The notes: generated from the sequence alone by a model not told the origin. Shown: positions 1 to 13,517, counted from the stretch's first letter. The stretch is 64,000 nt of DNA from Oasisia sp. SBJ-2009 (GCA_964017155.1 OZ024855.1:3297190-3361189); one strand, 5' to 3'. Made by a program: numbers and translations.

Positions 1-1471
1 TCATTTGATAATCATGTACGAGGTCGTTGTTTTAGTAAACATACATTGGCCAAATTAGTAACCATAATATAAATAACAAAACAGTGACCAGGAATTTCAC
101 TATCACATTGCACTGCCAATGATCACTTGTTTTGTTGTTCTAATCTTAACGTTTCCTTTTGTTTTTAATGTATATACAGTGACTGCATTTTTTTGTATTG
201 TTTATATTATATTTTAATACATTCGGTGATAATGACATGTGCGATTTTATTTTATTTTATCAAAGACAGAGAAGTTATTCATTAAACAAGTAGCATTATT
301 CATAAGTGTACAAAGTAATTGATTGCAGCTTAGTTTAGTCCCCCATGACACAGTTATTAGGAGTCCATTCAAATGCCACACCTCTGTTATCATAGAAATA
401 TGAAGCAATACTGCAATTACTATATGCTACTTTGTGCAGTTTTGTGCAATGTGAAGAGAAGTGCACAAACAAGGATTCAAATGCAACTTATCGCAAAAGT
501 CCCATTGCTGTTATGACTGCTGTCATACTCTCATAGAAGTGCTATATCTTGAGACAGGTAACTCTTCCCAGAAAGCGCCCTGCTATGGTGACTGACTTCA
601 GGCAGGGCTATGAATGCTACTGAAGTTTACTCCAGATATATCGTCGTATTTTCTTTCTCAACAACTGCAGCGTGGTCACACGAGTGAAACTGGACATTCC
701 CTGTCCACGTGTGGATGCCATAATATGATGCAGGAGTGACAGCCATCGTTCTCCGTAACCAGTAACAAATGAAACCGTAATAATTCATTGCATCATCATC
801 TAATTGGCATTTTGTCTGGTTATTTATATGAGATTACCAAAACGTGACAAACACAGCCTTATGGTGAGAATGCAGCAGACAATATCAATCAAGTGTATGG
901 ATTTTCACTCTATAATTATCTAGAATATAAATTATCTTTTTTAATTATCACTTACAGGTGATCTAAAAATCTTATAAAATATCAAAATAAGCACACAACT
1001 TGCAGATAAAATGAGTAGTTTAAATGAAGATACAGCTTAAAACATGCATGCAGCAATTGTCCATGGATTTCAAACATTCATTGAATACCACTACCCAGTA
1101 CACAGTCATACATACTGCTACTCGAGGGTGAAACTAATTATGATGGTTGGGTGTCAAAGTGCATGCAGAAACAGATGACAGACAGTTCCCTTGAGACAGG
1201 TTCAAATGCAGCAACTATAACAGAGTATGTGGCTCAAGGACATTGAAATGCAGCAACTGTAACATAGTCTATGGCTCAAGGATCGGACTGTAGAGTCACA
1301 GCAGGCGTTGCAGCGATCCAGACTGACACAGTATGGAAGGACAACCCATCGTCTCTCGAGACAGACTGAGGCCAACGACAACATATATACGTAGGCCAAT
1401 AGCTTGTCGTGATGAGAGATGTCTGGTAGCGTTATGTCTTCTTCGTCCTAAAAGGTGAAGAACCGCTGCTC

Positions 1472-3015
1472 TTGTTATATTCACGTCTGGCTATTAAATC
1501 GTTCGCCTTTCTAAGAACGTATTACGTTAGGAATATTAATCATACAGTTGCTGTTTTTTTTCTATCCAAATGTAACTCGTATAAGGAAAGGGTTGACACA
1601 CATTTCATCGACCAACTTTTGGTTGCAGACAGAATAGGTGAAGAACCGCTGCACTTATTATATTCACGTCTGGATATTAAATCGTTCGCCTTTCTTAGAA
1701 CCTATTACCTTAGGAATATTAATCATACAGTTGCTAGGTTAACACAAAAAGGTTCTGATTTTGTATGATATAGCCACACACTCACATGTCGGATCTTTTA
1801 TGTAGTTTGAGACATAATAACAGTTCACCTCAGAATTCGTATTCCAATCACGTATCATAAAAGCAATCCTCACATTAAGTTGCAAAAAGAAAATAGGTGC
1901 ATGAGTCATTAACCCTATATCCACTGAAGTGCGCCATGACACATAAGGATGCGCTCAATTTACTCGAATCGTGAGTCTGCTTGTCGCAACGATTTCGTTG
2001 CTTGTGAAGTTTGACTTATCAGAAGCCGGACTCCACCTATATGATACTTTGCCAAGATTGGTAGCAATCTATTATTTATTAACATTATTTAAAGGTCCGA
2101 AAATCTCAATTTGCGAACAATGTTTGGGCCTTATATATTATTAGCGGTGTTTTCTCACTCCGTTGAACGAGTTTCAGGATGTTGTCTTTCTCTTGTTTGT
2201 TTTCTTTAGAAATACCACTCTTACAATTGCTGTTTCTTGTTCCAAATTTAACTCTTATAAGCAACGGGCTGACAAACCTTTCAGCGACGAAAGACAGAAA
2301 AGGTGAACAACCTCAGAAAAAAAGGTGAAAACCCGCTGCTCTTAATATATTCACGTCTGGCTATTAAATCGTTCGCCTTTCTTAAAACCTATTACCTTAG
2401 GAATATTAATCATACATTTGCTGGTTTTTTTCTCTCCAAATTTAACTCTTACAAGGAAAAGGCTGACACACATTTCATCGACCACATTTTGATCGCAGAC
2501 AGAAAAGGTGAAGAACCGCTGCTCTTGTAATTTTCAGGCCTGGCTATTGCAATATCCGCCTTTGTTAAATAAATGTTTTATTATTTAGCCACACACTCAC
2601 ATGTCGGATCCTTTCTGTAGTTTAAGATATAATAACATTTTACCTTAGAATTGGTGTTCCAATCACGTATCATACAAGCAACCCTCACATTAAGTTGCAA
2701 AAAGAAAATAGGTGCATGAATCATTAAGCCTATAATCACTGAAGTGCGCCATGACACATAAGGGTGCGCTCAATTTACTCGAATCGTGGGTCTGCTTGTC
2801 GCAACGATTTCGTTGCTTGTGAAGTTTGACTTATCAGAAGCCGGACTCCACCTATATGATACTTTGCCAAGATTGGTAGCAATCTATGATGTATTAATAT
2901 TATTTAAAAGTCCGAAAATCATAATTTGCGAACAATGTTTGGGTCTTATATAAATTATTAACGGTGTTTTCTCACTCCGTTGTAGTAAGAGTTTCAGAAT
3001 GTTGTCTTTTTGATC
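1472..3015. repeat. Two tandem ~0.85-kb units in copy A
   Basis: Two diverged units lie head to tail. Each has a segment beginning near 'gaagaaccgctgctctt' and a segment with 'cacacactcacatgtcgga' that ends near 'ctcactccgttg'. Inside the first unit the 190-bp front part is itself repeated (1,455 and 1,640). The front part is open in one plus-strand frame over 60-98 codons in several copies, but no start, splice site or known domain supports a gene. The same units occur at 45,100-46,640 and 57,900-59,100, and diverged pieces at 39,950-40,210 and 40,780-40,930. Confidence 0.75.
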
Positions 3016-4970
<1,955 letters not shown>

Positions 4971-4974
4971 AACC

Positions 4975-5700
4975 TATTCACAAACATACACACTCACACC
5001 CACATCCGCACACAGCACCCCCCCCCACACACACACACATACCGACACACACACATACACACACACACACACACACACGCACGCACGCACGCACGCACGC
5101 ACGCTCGCACGCACACGCACACGCACACGAACACGAACACGAACACGCACACGCACACGCACACGCACACGCACACGCACACGCACACGCACACGCACAC
5201 GCACACGCACACGCACACGCACACGCACACGCACACGCACACGCACACGCACACGCACACGCACACGCACACGCACACGCACACGCACACGCACACGCAC
5301 ACGCACACGCACACGCACACGCACACGCACACGCACACGCACACGCACACGCACACGCACACGCACACGCACACGCACACGCACACGCACACGCACACGC
5401 ACACGCACACGCACACGCACACGCACACGCACACGCACACGCACACGCACACGCACACGCACACGCACACGCACACGCACACGCACACGCACACGCACAC
5501 GCACACGCACACGCACACGCACACACGCACACACGCACACACGCACACACGCACACACGCACACACGCACACACGCACACACGCACACACGCACACACGC
5601 ACACACGCACACACGCACACACGCACACACGCACACACGCACACACGCACACACGCACACACGCACACACGCACACACGCACACACGCACACACGCACAA
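4975..5700. repeat. CA-type satellite, hexamer then octamer array (copy A)
   Basis: The tract runs from irregular CA repeats into a hexamer array (ACGCAC, about 5,111-5,520) and then an octamer array (ACACACGC, about 5,521-5,698, some 22 units). Because the hexamer is a multiple of three, all frames stay open and give spurious Cys-Val or Arg-Val proteins on the minus strand. Copy B (48,560-49,430) has only the hexamer. Confidence 0.95.
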
Positions 5701-6035
5701 TACAATAGCTCTAGTGCTTCTACAGTAGTTCATTGACACCGTCCCTTTTACTATGCTAAGCACTCTATATGAAACATCACGTGTGAATGAAAACATATTG
5801 ACGTTTACACTTTTTAAATTGATTATGAACATTTTATGGAATTTCACTAAGGATGGGTAACTAAATTGTACATAGTCCCAGGACTACTTTGTACACAATG
5901 ACATCGGTGTCATACACTGCCACACTTGTCTACGAACTATTTTGCATTCGGAGCACATAAATACAATTTCACGCTGTCGGAAAGTGTCATGTTAAACAAG
6001 CTGGCGTTCACCCAAGCTTTCAGATATTTATCTTT

Positions 6036-6118
6036 CGTCCTAAATTTCAATTACAAGAAGTAGGCACTGTCTATTATAGACAGTGCCTACTTCGTATAAT
6101 TGAAATTTAGCACGGACG
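6036..6118. repeat. Palindrome with 18-bp perfect arms (copy A)
   Basis: Perfect arms at 6,057-6,074 and 6,076-6,093 are separated by one base, with outer arms that pair imperfectly ('cctaaatttcaattac' against 'ataattgaaatttag'). The RNA or single-stranded DNA would form a hairpin of about 40 bp. Copy B at about 49,777-49,859 has one mismatch. It may be a tiny fold-back element; no target-site duplication was identified. Confidence 0.8.
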
Positions 6119-6129
6119 ATAACTATCAC

Positions 6130-8030
6130 ACATAATAACTGGTTCAGGAAAAAGTCATCATGCCTTTAGAATCTTAGGCAACTGAAGACATCACAAACAA
6201 TTAAAGTGACGAATAGTAGGAACAGTTACAAGAAAATGTTTGTCAAACATTTTATAAGGAGATTGTCTTTTCCGTTAGTTATATATTACACAAATAGTAG
6301 GACGTTCACCGAGTCTTAGTATGGCCATATTGTTCCCGTATCATAGACTTGTATATAGGACATCAATATGCAAGTCAAGATGGATTAATAATTGCAGTTT
6401 CGCATGTTAACGTGTTTAATGTGCCGTATGATAATTATAATATAACATAATATTTATATTCGAGGTTTTAATGCCATTTTACCTAATAAATAACTTATGT
6501 GGATATGGATGTATCAATTTAAATGTCTGACAAGTTGACAACAAAATTTCATAAGAAAACGCTTGTCAGGGTTTATTTAGCAGTATTTCATGAAACTAGT
6601 AATAAACGTGCCATTACACCAGAAACCATGCTCTTAAAAGAATCACACGCCTGCAGAACGGGGATACTACGACTAAGACTGTTTTGTTTGACATTGTCCT
6701 GTATGACCATTTTTGAACACAAAGTATGAAAAATAACAGAGATGTATTGCAGAGTAAGCCTCTTTATTCTGTATTTTATAAGCACAACACTGTTCAATGT
6801 CATGAAAAGCAGCACTATTACAATAGCATTCAGATAAGTGAAAAGCAAACCATTTTACAGGATACCTCAATACATATAATATACTCAAACAACCAACTTT
6901 ATATGGTGACGGTAATCATAAAAAAATATGTCGGCCTTACAGTGTAACTTTCTTTAACATTTAGTCGCCTTCCGTAAGTCACTGCATACACGGGAATTGT
7001 TGTCTTCCTGTACCGTTACAAAATTACAACATGCTAAAATAGTAAAAGAATAGGCAATGTCCGTAACATGCAATTGCCACTCTGTATGTTATCGACATCG
7101 CTGAACACTGGGTAATTGTCAAATCTGTGTGAAATGCACTGGTTCGTCGTCTTAGAAATAGGACACCTTTTACACCTCGAACATAACAAATGTGTACGAG
7201 TTTGGGGCACTCGTACACTATTTTTCTATGACATATGATATTTCATACCCTTGTAAAACTTGGCATAATACCAATGTGCGTCTTAGACATACTTTATGCA
7301 CGTAACCAGGACACAAATTAAAATGTGCTCACAATCCTCGGTGGAAACAATTGGGAACATTCTCAAAATTGCTTGGCGTCCCAAGATTAAGAGGCACTGT
7401 ATTTGCCTAACAAGATTGGTACTAGTAGCGGCAATTGGTTGCAATATGCAGTTGTTAGATACTCTAACACAAAGCCATATGTAGATCGACATCTCGCCAT
7501 AATGTTATTATAATAATTCTGCCACCTTTTCGTACGGAGGTTTTATCAAACCATCACAATAACTGGAATAATTGTAAACCAACCCAACGAAAATAGCATA
7601 TCGTCTTGGAACGTCTTGAACGTCTTAAATCCAGAGTTTAAATAATCAACTGCACTACTTAAATACCACAACCCATTGTACTTTACGTTTCAGTCGTTAG
7701 CTACGACGTCATAACGCTACATCAACGTCTACTCATAATGATTAAACCGAAACCAACACCTTGCTGTATGTTAGTTCTACCCAAAAGCACCACAAAACCA
7801 CTATCTGACATTGTTGAAAACCATCCCGGGCATCCCCATATAATGTTAATAGTCAATGTCAGTAATTTCAGCTATTGTCGACAATATCGTAGTTGGGTGT
7901 GGTCGTTTCTTCTTCCGTTGTGCCGCAGTCGTTGACGACGTTCAATCGTAATCTGCAATTACAATGCCAAAACAACTGCCATAAAATATAATCGTTCTCA
8001 TACCACTTCAGTTTATTAACTTGAAGTTTC
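6130..8030. other. Copy A stretch without recognisable gene
   Basis: Unique-looking, AT-rich DNA with only short open frames, matched base for base in copy B (49,860-51,760) up to about 7,770. I see no domain, splice-bounded exon or RNA gene. It lies 3' of gene A. Confidence 0.5.
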
Positions 8031-8050
8031 ATTTATCCCGTATAAAACAT

Positions 8051-8052
<2 letters not shown>

Positions 8053-8101
<49 letters not shown>
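8053..8101. repeat. (TA)n microsatellite
   Basis: A 49-bp TA tract downstream of gene A. In copy B the same tract is expanded to about 140 bp (51,793-51,932) with one interruption. Confidence 0.9.
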
Positions 8102-8104
<3 letters not shown>

Positions 8105-8563
8105 CAGTTTTCTGCGCATTTGTTATGGCTATAGGTTTCTTGGGTACAGGGATAGTCAGATATTTCCATGGCAGGGACACAGTGTGAGAGCATAGCAAAG
8201 CCTGGAATATGGTAGTGAAAATTATTCTCAACTGATCCGCACACGTCTTTAACACTTTGGTTTTCACTCCATGAGGACTTGATGTTTATGGAGAAAGGTT
8301 TAATAAACTCATTATCATGAAGTTCAACGTGTTTGTCACAGAGCTGTACATTCACCACTAAAATCGTTCACATCAAATGCATGAAAAACGGCTAAGTTCA
8401 TGTGCTGCAGAAACAGAGTCATTAGTATGGTACACCAGGTTGGATAACTTCTGGGGTCAATAGTTAAAAAGGTTCTATGTGGAATGTCTTATTTAGCTAC
8501 CAGGTATATATCAGAGTAAAAATATGTATGCACCGTACCTTCTAGTGCGGCAGCCGTGTGAGT

Positions 8564-8719
8564 TTATTCACACCGAGGAATGTTGCAGTATTCCCAGGGC
8601 ACGTCTGGGTCGGTCGTGTAGCACCAGGGCGCTGAGCGGACGCACTCACTCGGGGTGTTGACGACGTTGTTGCTGCAGTAGTTTGCTCTGCCTCCAGCGG
8701 CGCAGTCGTGTTTATGAGG
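8564..8719 (-). CDS. Gene A exon 3: C-terminal half of kringle and stop
   Basis: This 156-bp exon follows the acceptor CCTTACAG and encodes PHKHDC, ANYC, PWCYTTDP, WEYC and IPRCE, then TAA. The kringle (about residues 526-605) keeps the six canonical cysteines and the PHxH, NYC and PWCYTTD motifs. It has two extra cysteines (in HDC and SEC) that could form an added disulfide. No lysine-binding-site assessment is possible by eye. The protein ends right after the domain, so it should be soluble. A variant polyadenylation hexamer AATAAG lies about 70 bp downstream. Confidence 0.85.
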   Translation of the reverse strand, partial: PHKHDCAAGGRANYCSNNVVNTPSECVRSAPWCYTTDPDVPWEYCNIPRCE

Positions 8720-8899
8720 CTGTAAGGAAAGAATCGAATAGTTGGTAACAAAGTACAGCAGACTGCCATGTGGCCGTCTGAATTTTCCATTACGTTATTT
8801 TGAAGTATTAAAACAACAAATAGTTTAATACTGTAACTTATTTTTAAGAAGTTGTTGCCGTTGTCAGAATCACATATACACTTATTTAGATGTTAAATA

Positions 8900-10200
8900 T
8901 CCGACGATATCTAAATCTTGATAAAGACAAAATTATCAGCACGAAATACGCAAAGAAGAATTAAGCTGACCAACGAAATTACAGGATTTAACAAGATTAC
9001 CACTTAGAGAATCAACTCTAGAAGGCAAGTTCATAAGCAAGCGCTTTGGCTTATCGAGAGTCCCAACTATCTATCTACGAGTATCCCTCCCTTCTGATGT
9101 ATATGTCAATTATATGTTTAGGCATATTAACACTACTCGCATCTATACAATCAGCTGTTCCATTCATTTATTGTTTCATTTATTTATTCTTCCATTCATT
9201 TACTGTTCTGTGTGAAAATGAGACTTCCCATATCTAGTCTACACTGCTTCTTTGTTAATGTAACTTCATGTCCTCTAGTCCTTCTCTCTTCCTTAACCGA
9301 GAAATAATATTTCTGTCAATATTTTCATACCCATTCAATAGTTTAAACACTTCTGTCTGATCTCCTCTCAATATCCTGGTCTCTAGTGTTTCTAAACCAC
9401 ATTCTCTTAGACGCATTTCATATCTAATATCCCTGATTTTGGTATCATTTTGGTTGCTCTCCTTTGTACTATTTCTATCATATAAATATCCTTCTTGTAA
9501 TATGGCTTCCATGCGTGTACACTATTCTAAATAAGGCCTAATTACTGATTAGTAGCTTAAGTAGTAATATTTGATTTTGCATTTTGTCCGAGGCTTTTTT
9601 AAATCTAAGTAGATTATATCTACTGGTGATATATTCCAAAAAACATAACATACTTGTTAAGCATGACCTTGCTTTTAGAAAGCCATGCTGAGATGGGTTT
9701 ATTAACTTATGTTTAACAAGAAAATCAATCAAATCATATTTAATTAGACTTTCTAATAGTTTGCAAATCACCGATATTAAACTCACTGGCCTATTATTAC
9801 CTAATTAATTGATCGAAACTTTTTAAAATAATGATATGATGTTTGCTTCTTTCCATTCTAACGGAACTACTACCTCCCTTAATGACACATTGGACACGGA
9901 CACGTTGCAAGTGGAATGCTAATTTGTTCTACAATTTCCAATAGTCATGTGGAAGGAATCCCACCCACTCCAGGTTATTAATTATCCTTCATATTCCTTA
10001 CTTTCTTAGCGACCATTAGTAAGGTTGCAATTAGTTGTTCTAAATAGTCTGATTCTCTCCCCACGAATTTAACCTTTGGTGCTGGCAATGACCTAATATT
10101 TCTCTGATAAACACCGAACTAAAATACTCATTTGGGTTTTCTGCCATTAAGCATCTCTCTGTTATTATGTTTCCAAAAGATAGCAAACTATATAACAGAA
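8900..10200 (-). mobile_element. Decayed CR1/Jockey-like LINE in gene A intron 2
   Basis: Minus-strand fragments resemble the reverse transcriptase of a non-LTR element: a fingers-palm piece with ICKLLESLI and PSQHGFLKARSCL (about 9,600-9,790), and the C-terminal piece with LRECGLETLETRILRGD and FKLLNGYENID (9,255-9,512). Many stops and frame changes separate them. The matching remnant in gene B intron 2 (52,750-54,060) shows it was present before the duplication. Its motifs resemble the element that broke gene C. Confidence 0.75.
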
Positions 10201-10330
10201 ACAGTGGGTGCTATTGAATGAACATCATTGAAATATAAAACACACTTGGCGCACGCATTACAACATTTTAGTATCATGTTTGACAAGAAACTTTGTACAA
10301 ATTATTCGTTAAGCTTGACAAGTAGGCTAC

Positions 10331-10434
10331 CGTTTGTGAATTCCAGTGTTGACACATCCGACCTGACTTGGTCGAGTGGGCAAGTCCGCGATAGTCGCGA
10401 CCGTCAGCAGTTAGCAGACACTCCGTTTGGGTAC
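10331..10434 (-). CDS. Gene A exon 2: N-terminal half of kringle
   Basis: This 104-bp exon follows the acceptor TTATAG and completes the split Gly codon of exon 1, giving TQTECLL, DYRGLAH, TKSG and CQHWNSQT. These are the first-half kringle landmarks (Cys, YRG, SG..CQ.W..Q). The donor after ACG (gtagcc) leaves phase 0. Homologous exons of identical length exist in genes B and C, which supports the boundaries. Intron 1 (10,435-13,635) carries a LINE fragment and a DNA transposon. Confidence 0.85.
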
Positions 10435-10489
10435 CTATAACATAGATAAATATACGCGCCACTGTCATCTTTAAAACATTCCGTACAGT

Positions 10490-10975
10490 CGTAATTGAAC
10501 TAGTTACTTAATGGAACTTCAAAAACTACAAGAACTAGACGACATCGAAACTATCCCAGACATGATCCAACAAAGCGCGTCAAGAGTAGCTAAGGTAATC
10601 ACTAAACCACTGAAAGCCAGGATATCGTCATCAACACAAGCCCTCATGATGAAACGACGAGAAATATTGGAAAACGGCAACGATAAACAACTAATAGAGT
10701 AAGCAGAAATGTGCAAGACCATCAAATCGAAAACAAGAGAGGCCGGGAAATGAAACCAAGAGATCACAGGAGGAATGATCATGGCATCAAAGAGTCTGAA
10801 GAAAGTCAGAAGAACGCAGAAGCTAGGCCAAGACACACAGATCCCACTGGAAAAGCAGGGTAGAGAAATCCATGATCTAGACAAGATCATAGAACGAACA
10901 CAGGAATTCAACACCGAGCTATAACAAGCTAGCAGCCGCACAAACAATGGTGAAACTTCTGGGTAAGATAAAAAA
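10490..10975 (+). mobile_element. LINE fragment (endonuclease-RT linker) in gene A intron 1
   Basis: An open frame of 63 codons (10,511-10,702) continues past a stop with further similarity. It contains KVITKPLKARISS, ALMMKRREILE, MASKSLKKVRRTQ, GREIHDLDKIIERTQE. This layout is typical of the region between endonuclease and RT in RTE-type LINEs. It is on the strand opposite to gene A. The gene B counterpart is 54,340-54,820. Confidence 0.65.
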
Positions 10976-11068
10976 AAACAGACGTGATTGAGATGTAAGA
11001 AGCAGCATGCTGAGGCCTTTGCCCATCCAAGAGAAACTATGGCTACACAATGATGGTGATTGTATAGA

Positions 11069-11104
11069 TTACATGCAAACTAACTGTGACGTATTAGTTG
11101 TGCT
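11069..11104. repeat. Short repeat shared with the 120-bp tandem array
   Basis: The segment 'atgcaaactaactgtgacg' continuing into 'tattagttgtgctata' matches the unit of the tandem repeat at 15,370-15,660. It is also present in gene B intron 1 near 54,903-54,938, so this intron copy predates the duplication. Confidence 0.7.
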
Positions 11105-11789
11105 ATACCAAAGTGACAGAAGCTGATGTTGCACACATTCATAATACTAAAAAGCAAAACAGGCGTCACACATCTGTTCGTTCGACCGGTGGCTGGGTAT
11201 TTGAAAACAATAATGAAGTTCACCCATTACTGATTACAGATTGTTTAGTCTGTTTTACCCGGTGTAATGCCAATTCTATTTTTGACGATTAAAAAATGAC
11301 AAGTGTGCATTTTAACATTAAACTGGTTGTGCATACTAGCTAAACTATTAACACGTTGCACGTCATATTCTTCATATATAAGAACCAAATTGGCGTTGGG
11401 CAAACGAATTGATTGGGCAACTTTAGTGTTACTATGGATGCGTGTGGCTTATTTTAAATTGAAGGTTTTTTGGTGTTATGTCCAACATATGGCCAAAATA
11501 GTTTTCTCGAGTCAGGCATGAACGATATTAGAGTCATCTTTACCTACCGTAAACAGGGCCAGGCCCAGCTGTAGTTAATTAGGGTTTGTTAGGGACACAC
11601 CTCCGAGCGGAAAGGGCGCAGGCGCGCAAAACTTGATTTGTTCCGCTTGACTTGGACTGCAGCACACACGCTAAATTACATGCACACACACAGACCCGTC
11701 GTATGCAATAGCCAAAATTGGCGTCATACGACGTTCCCGATTTAGATTCAGAAAGCAGCAGTGACATGATGGACACAGGCGTAGGCGAG

Positions 11790-11865
11790 GCGCTGTAGCG
11801 CAGTAGCGAGAACGTCGGACTCTCTACCAAGAGGACCCGATTTCAATCCTATCTCTCTAGTCGCA
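11790..11865 (+). other. tRNA-like / SINE-head-like sequence
   Basis: 'tagcgcagtagcgagaac' resembles an A box and 'cccgatttcaatcc' a B box, spaced as in a tRNA-derived SINE head. Stems do not form a clean cloverleaf, so it is not called a tRNA gene. It lies inside the 1.56-kb segment missing from copy B. Confidence 0.3.
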
Positions 11866-11957
11866 GCTTGGACAACTTAGGTCATGGTATGTTGTTCCAA
11901 TTTATTCAGGTGTGTAATTGGTACCTGGCAGTGGTGGTTATTTCTGTACGACTATAG

Positions 11958-11981
11958 GCGTGAAGATTATAATCTTCACGC
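11958..11981. repeat. 24-bp perfect palindrome
   Basis: Two exact 12-bp arms without spacer (gcgtgaagatta / taatcttcacgc) stand 13 bp before the left end of a DNA transposon. Confidence 0.7.
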
Positions 11982-11993
11982 ATTGATTGCAGT

Positions 11994-12036
11994 CAGGGGC
12001 GTCGATCCGGTTTTTAAAGTGGTGGACGGTGGACCA

Positions 12037-12086
<50 letters not shown>

Positions 12087-12893
12087 CCTGAAATTCATAT
12101 AACTATTTTTATTAAATATAAAACATAATTCATTGTTGGTCTGGTGCTAATTATTCTAAAATAAACAAAGGCCTTTATGTTATGCTAGTTAAAGTAGTTA
12201 TGTTGGCTACATATATTTGAATGGGGGGGCCATGGCTCACCCCAGTGCCTGAACATTTGGAGGGTAGACTTTGGACCCATAACTGTTTGCCTGATTCACA
12301 GAGTGACAACACCGACTTATGGGCATATAAGTCCGTGGTGACAAGATGCAGAGGTTACAGGGGTGGCTGTGTAGGAGTTCCCAATTCCACCATTTGGCAA
12401 ACAAATTTGTCATCACTCAAATGGGATAAAAGTACATAAAGTGCAGGAATTCGCTGGTTACGTTGTAGGCGATATAAGTATCCACCAGAGCGACAAGGCT
12501 GCAATCCAAGGGGTGACAGGGCAAATAAAAATGAATAATCTATAATGTGCTTGATGGCTAGTGCCTATTAATATATCAACACAAGGGTGCACATTGACAG
12601 AGCCCGGCATGATGAATATTTACTGGACTAAGATCAAGTTGCGGCCAACCAAGCAATTTATCTAGTAATTTTCCACTGGGTAGTCGGAAGTTTATATCTG
12701 TACTCGTATATTAATTTTACTACTAGACCGATGTAGGGTTTTTAAGAGAGAGGAGTGATCAGTCTCGCTATATGCCTGTAAATTTGTTTTTATGGACAGA
12801 AAAAGTGGGGGGGGGGGACATTTCCTATGCTGTCCCCCTCAGGCTGAATAATGGGGGACGTGTTCCTTCGTCCCCCACCGATCGACACCCATG
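11994..12893 (+). mobile_element. Non-autonomous DNA transposon (hAT-like ends) in gene A intron 1
   Basis: The left end reads CAGGGGCGTCGATCCGG and the right end, reverse-complemented, CATGGGTGTCGATCGG, a short imperfect terminal inverted repeat. G-rich subterminal sequence near 12,810-12,880 is typical of such elements. There is no transposase frame. An inverted copy of the same family lies at 30,747-31,722 and a partial one at 12,935-13,120. A TA tract at 12,041-12,084 sits inside. I found no convincing 8-bp target duplication, so the superfamily assignment is tentative. Confidence 0.6.
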
Positions 12894-12934
12894 CTGTTAA
12901 GAACTTCGCAATCCTACATTTTAGCAAAGGTATT

Positions 12935-13120
12935 TGTCATCACTCAAATGGGAATACGTTACACAAAGTGCAGGAATCTGCCGCTTCTGTCGTAGGCGAT
13001 AAGCATCAAGTAGGCGAGGGGTGAAAGAGAAACAGAAATTTCATAATTTATAATGTCTTTGATGGTTAGAACTTACTAATAATATCAACACAGGGATGCA
13101 AACTGGTAGAGCCCAGCAGC
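12935..13120 (+). mobile_element. Partial second copy of the same DNA transposon
   Basis: It matches 12,400-12,610 ('gtcatcactcaaatgggaa', 'aaagtgcaggaat', 'taggcgat', 'atatcaacacaggga'). Part of it (from about 12,983) is retained in gene B intron 1 at 55,258-55,400, where the left part is deleted. Confidence 0.6.
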
Positions 13121-13517
13121 GGCTCAGCCCGGTGTCGCGCTTACATTTTCCCGATCGTTATAAACTTTGCGATTGACGTTTCTGCGCATGCGCGATAAAT
13201 GTAATATCACCAATGTGCATCGAAACGACAAAGCATTTTTGATGTAATGCCATGGGCTGTTCGTTAACTCTCCTGTGATGATTACTGTGAAGAGTTACTT
13301 AAACTGTCGTTCAATACAATAACATCTTACGTTTGTTTAAATCACTGTCACGGATCATGGCGCAGTATAGTCACGTGATTTACGCTTGCTCATAAAACCA
13401 TGCCTCAAAACTTGGGAGAGAGGGAGGGAGGGAGATAGAGAGAGATAGAGAGATAGGGACGGAGGTGGAGAATATATCGAAGGGATAAATATATATATCA
13501 TAATATTATATATATTC

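Noticed and set aside
4974..5847. Long minus-strand frames of Cys-Val, Arg-Val or Ala-Cys repeats (also 48,573-49,577)
   Set aside because: They follow from hexamer and octamer CA-type satellites whose unit length keeps frames open; all frames are open at once and copies A and B disagree.
11790..11865. A functional tRNA gene
   Set aside because: Box-like sequences are present but the arms do not pair as a tRNA; kept only as SINE-like.
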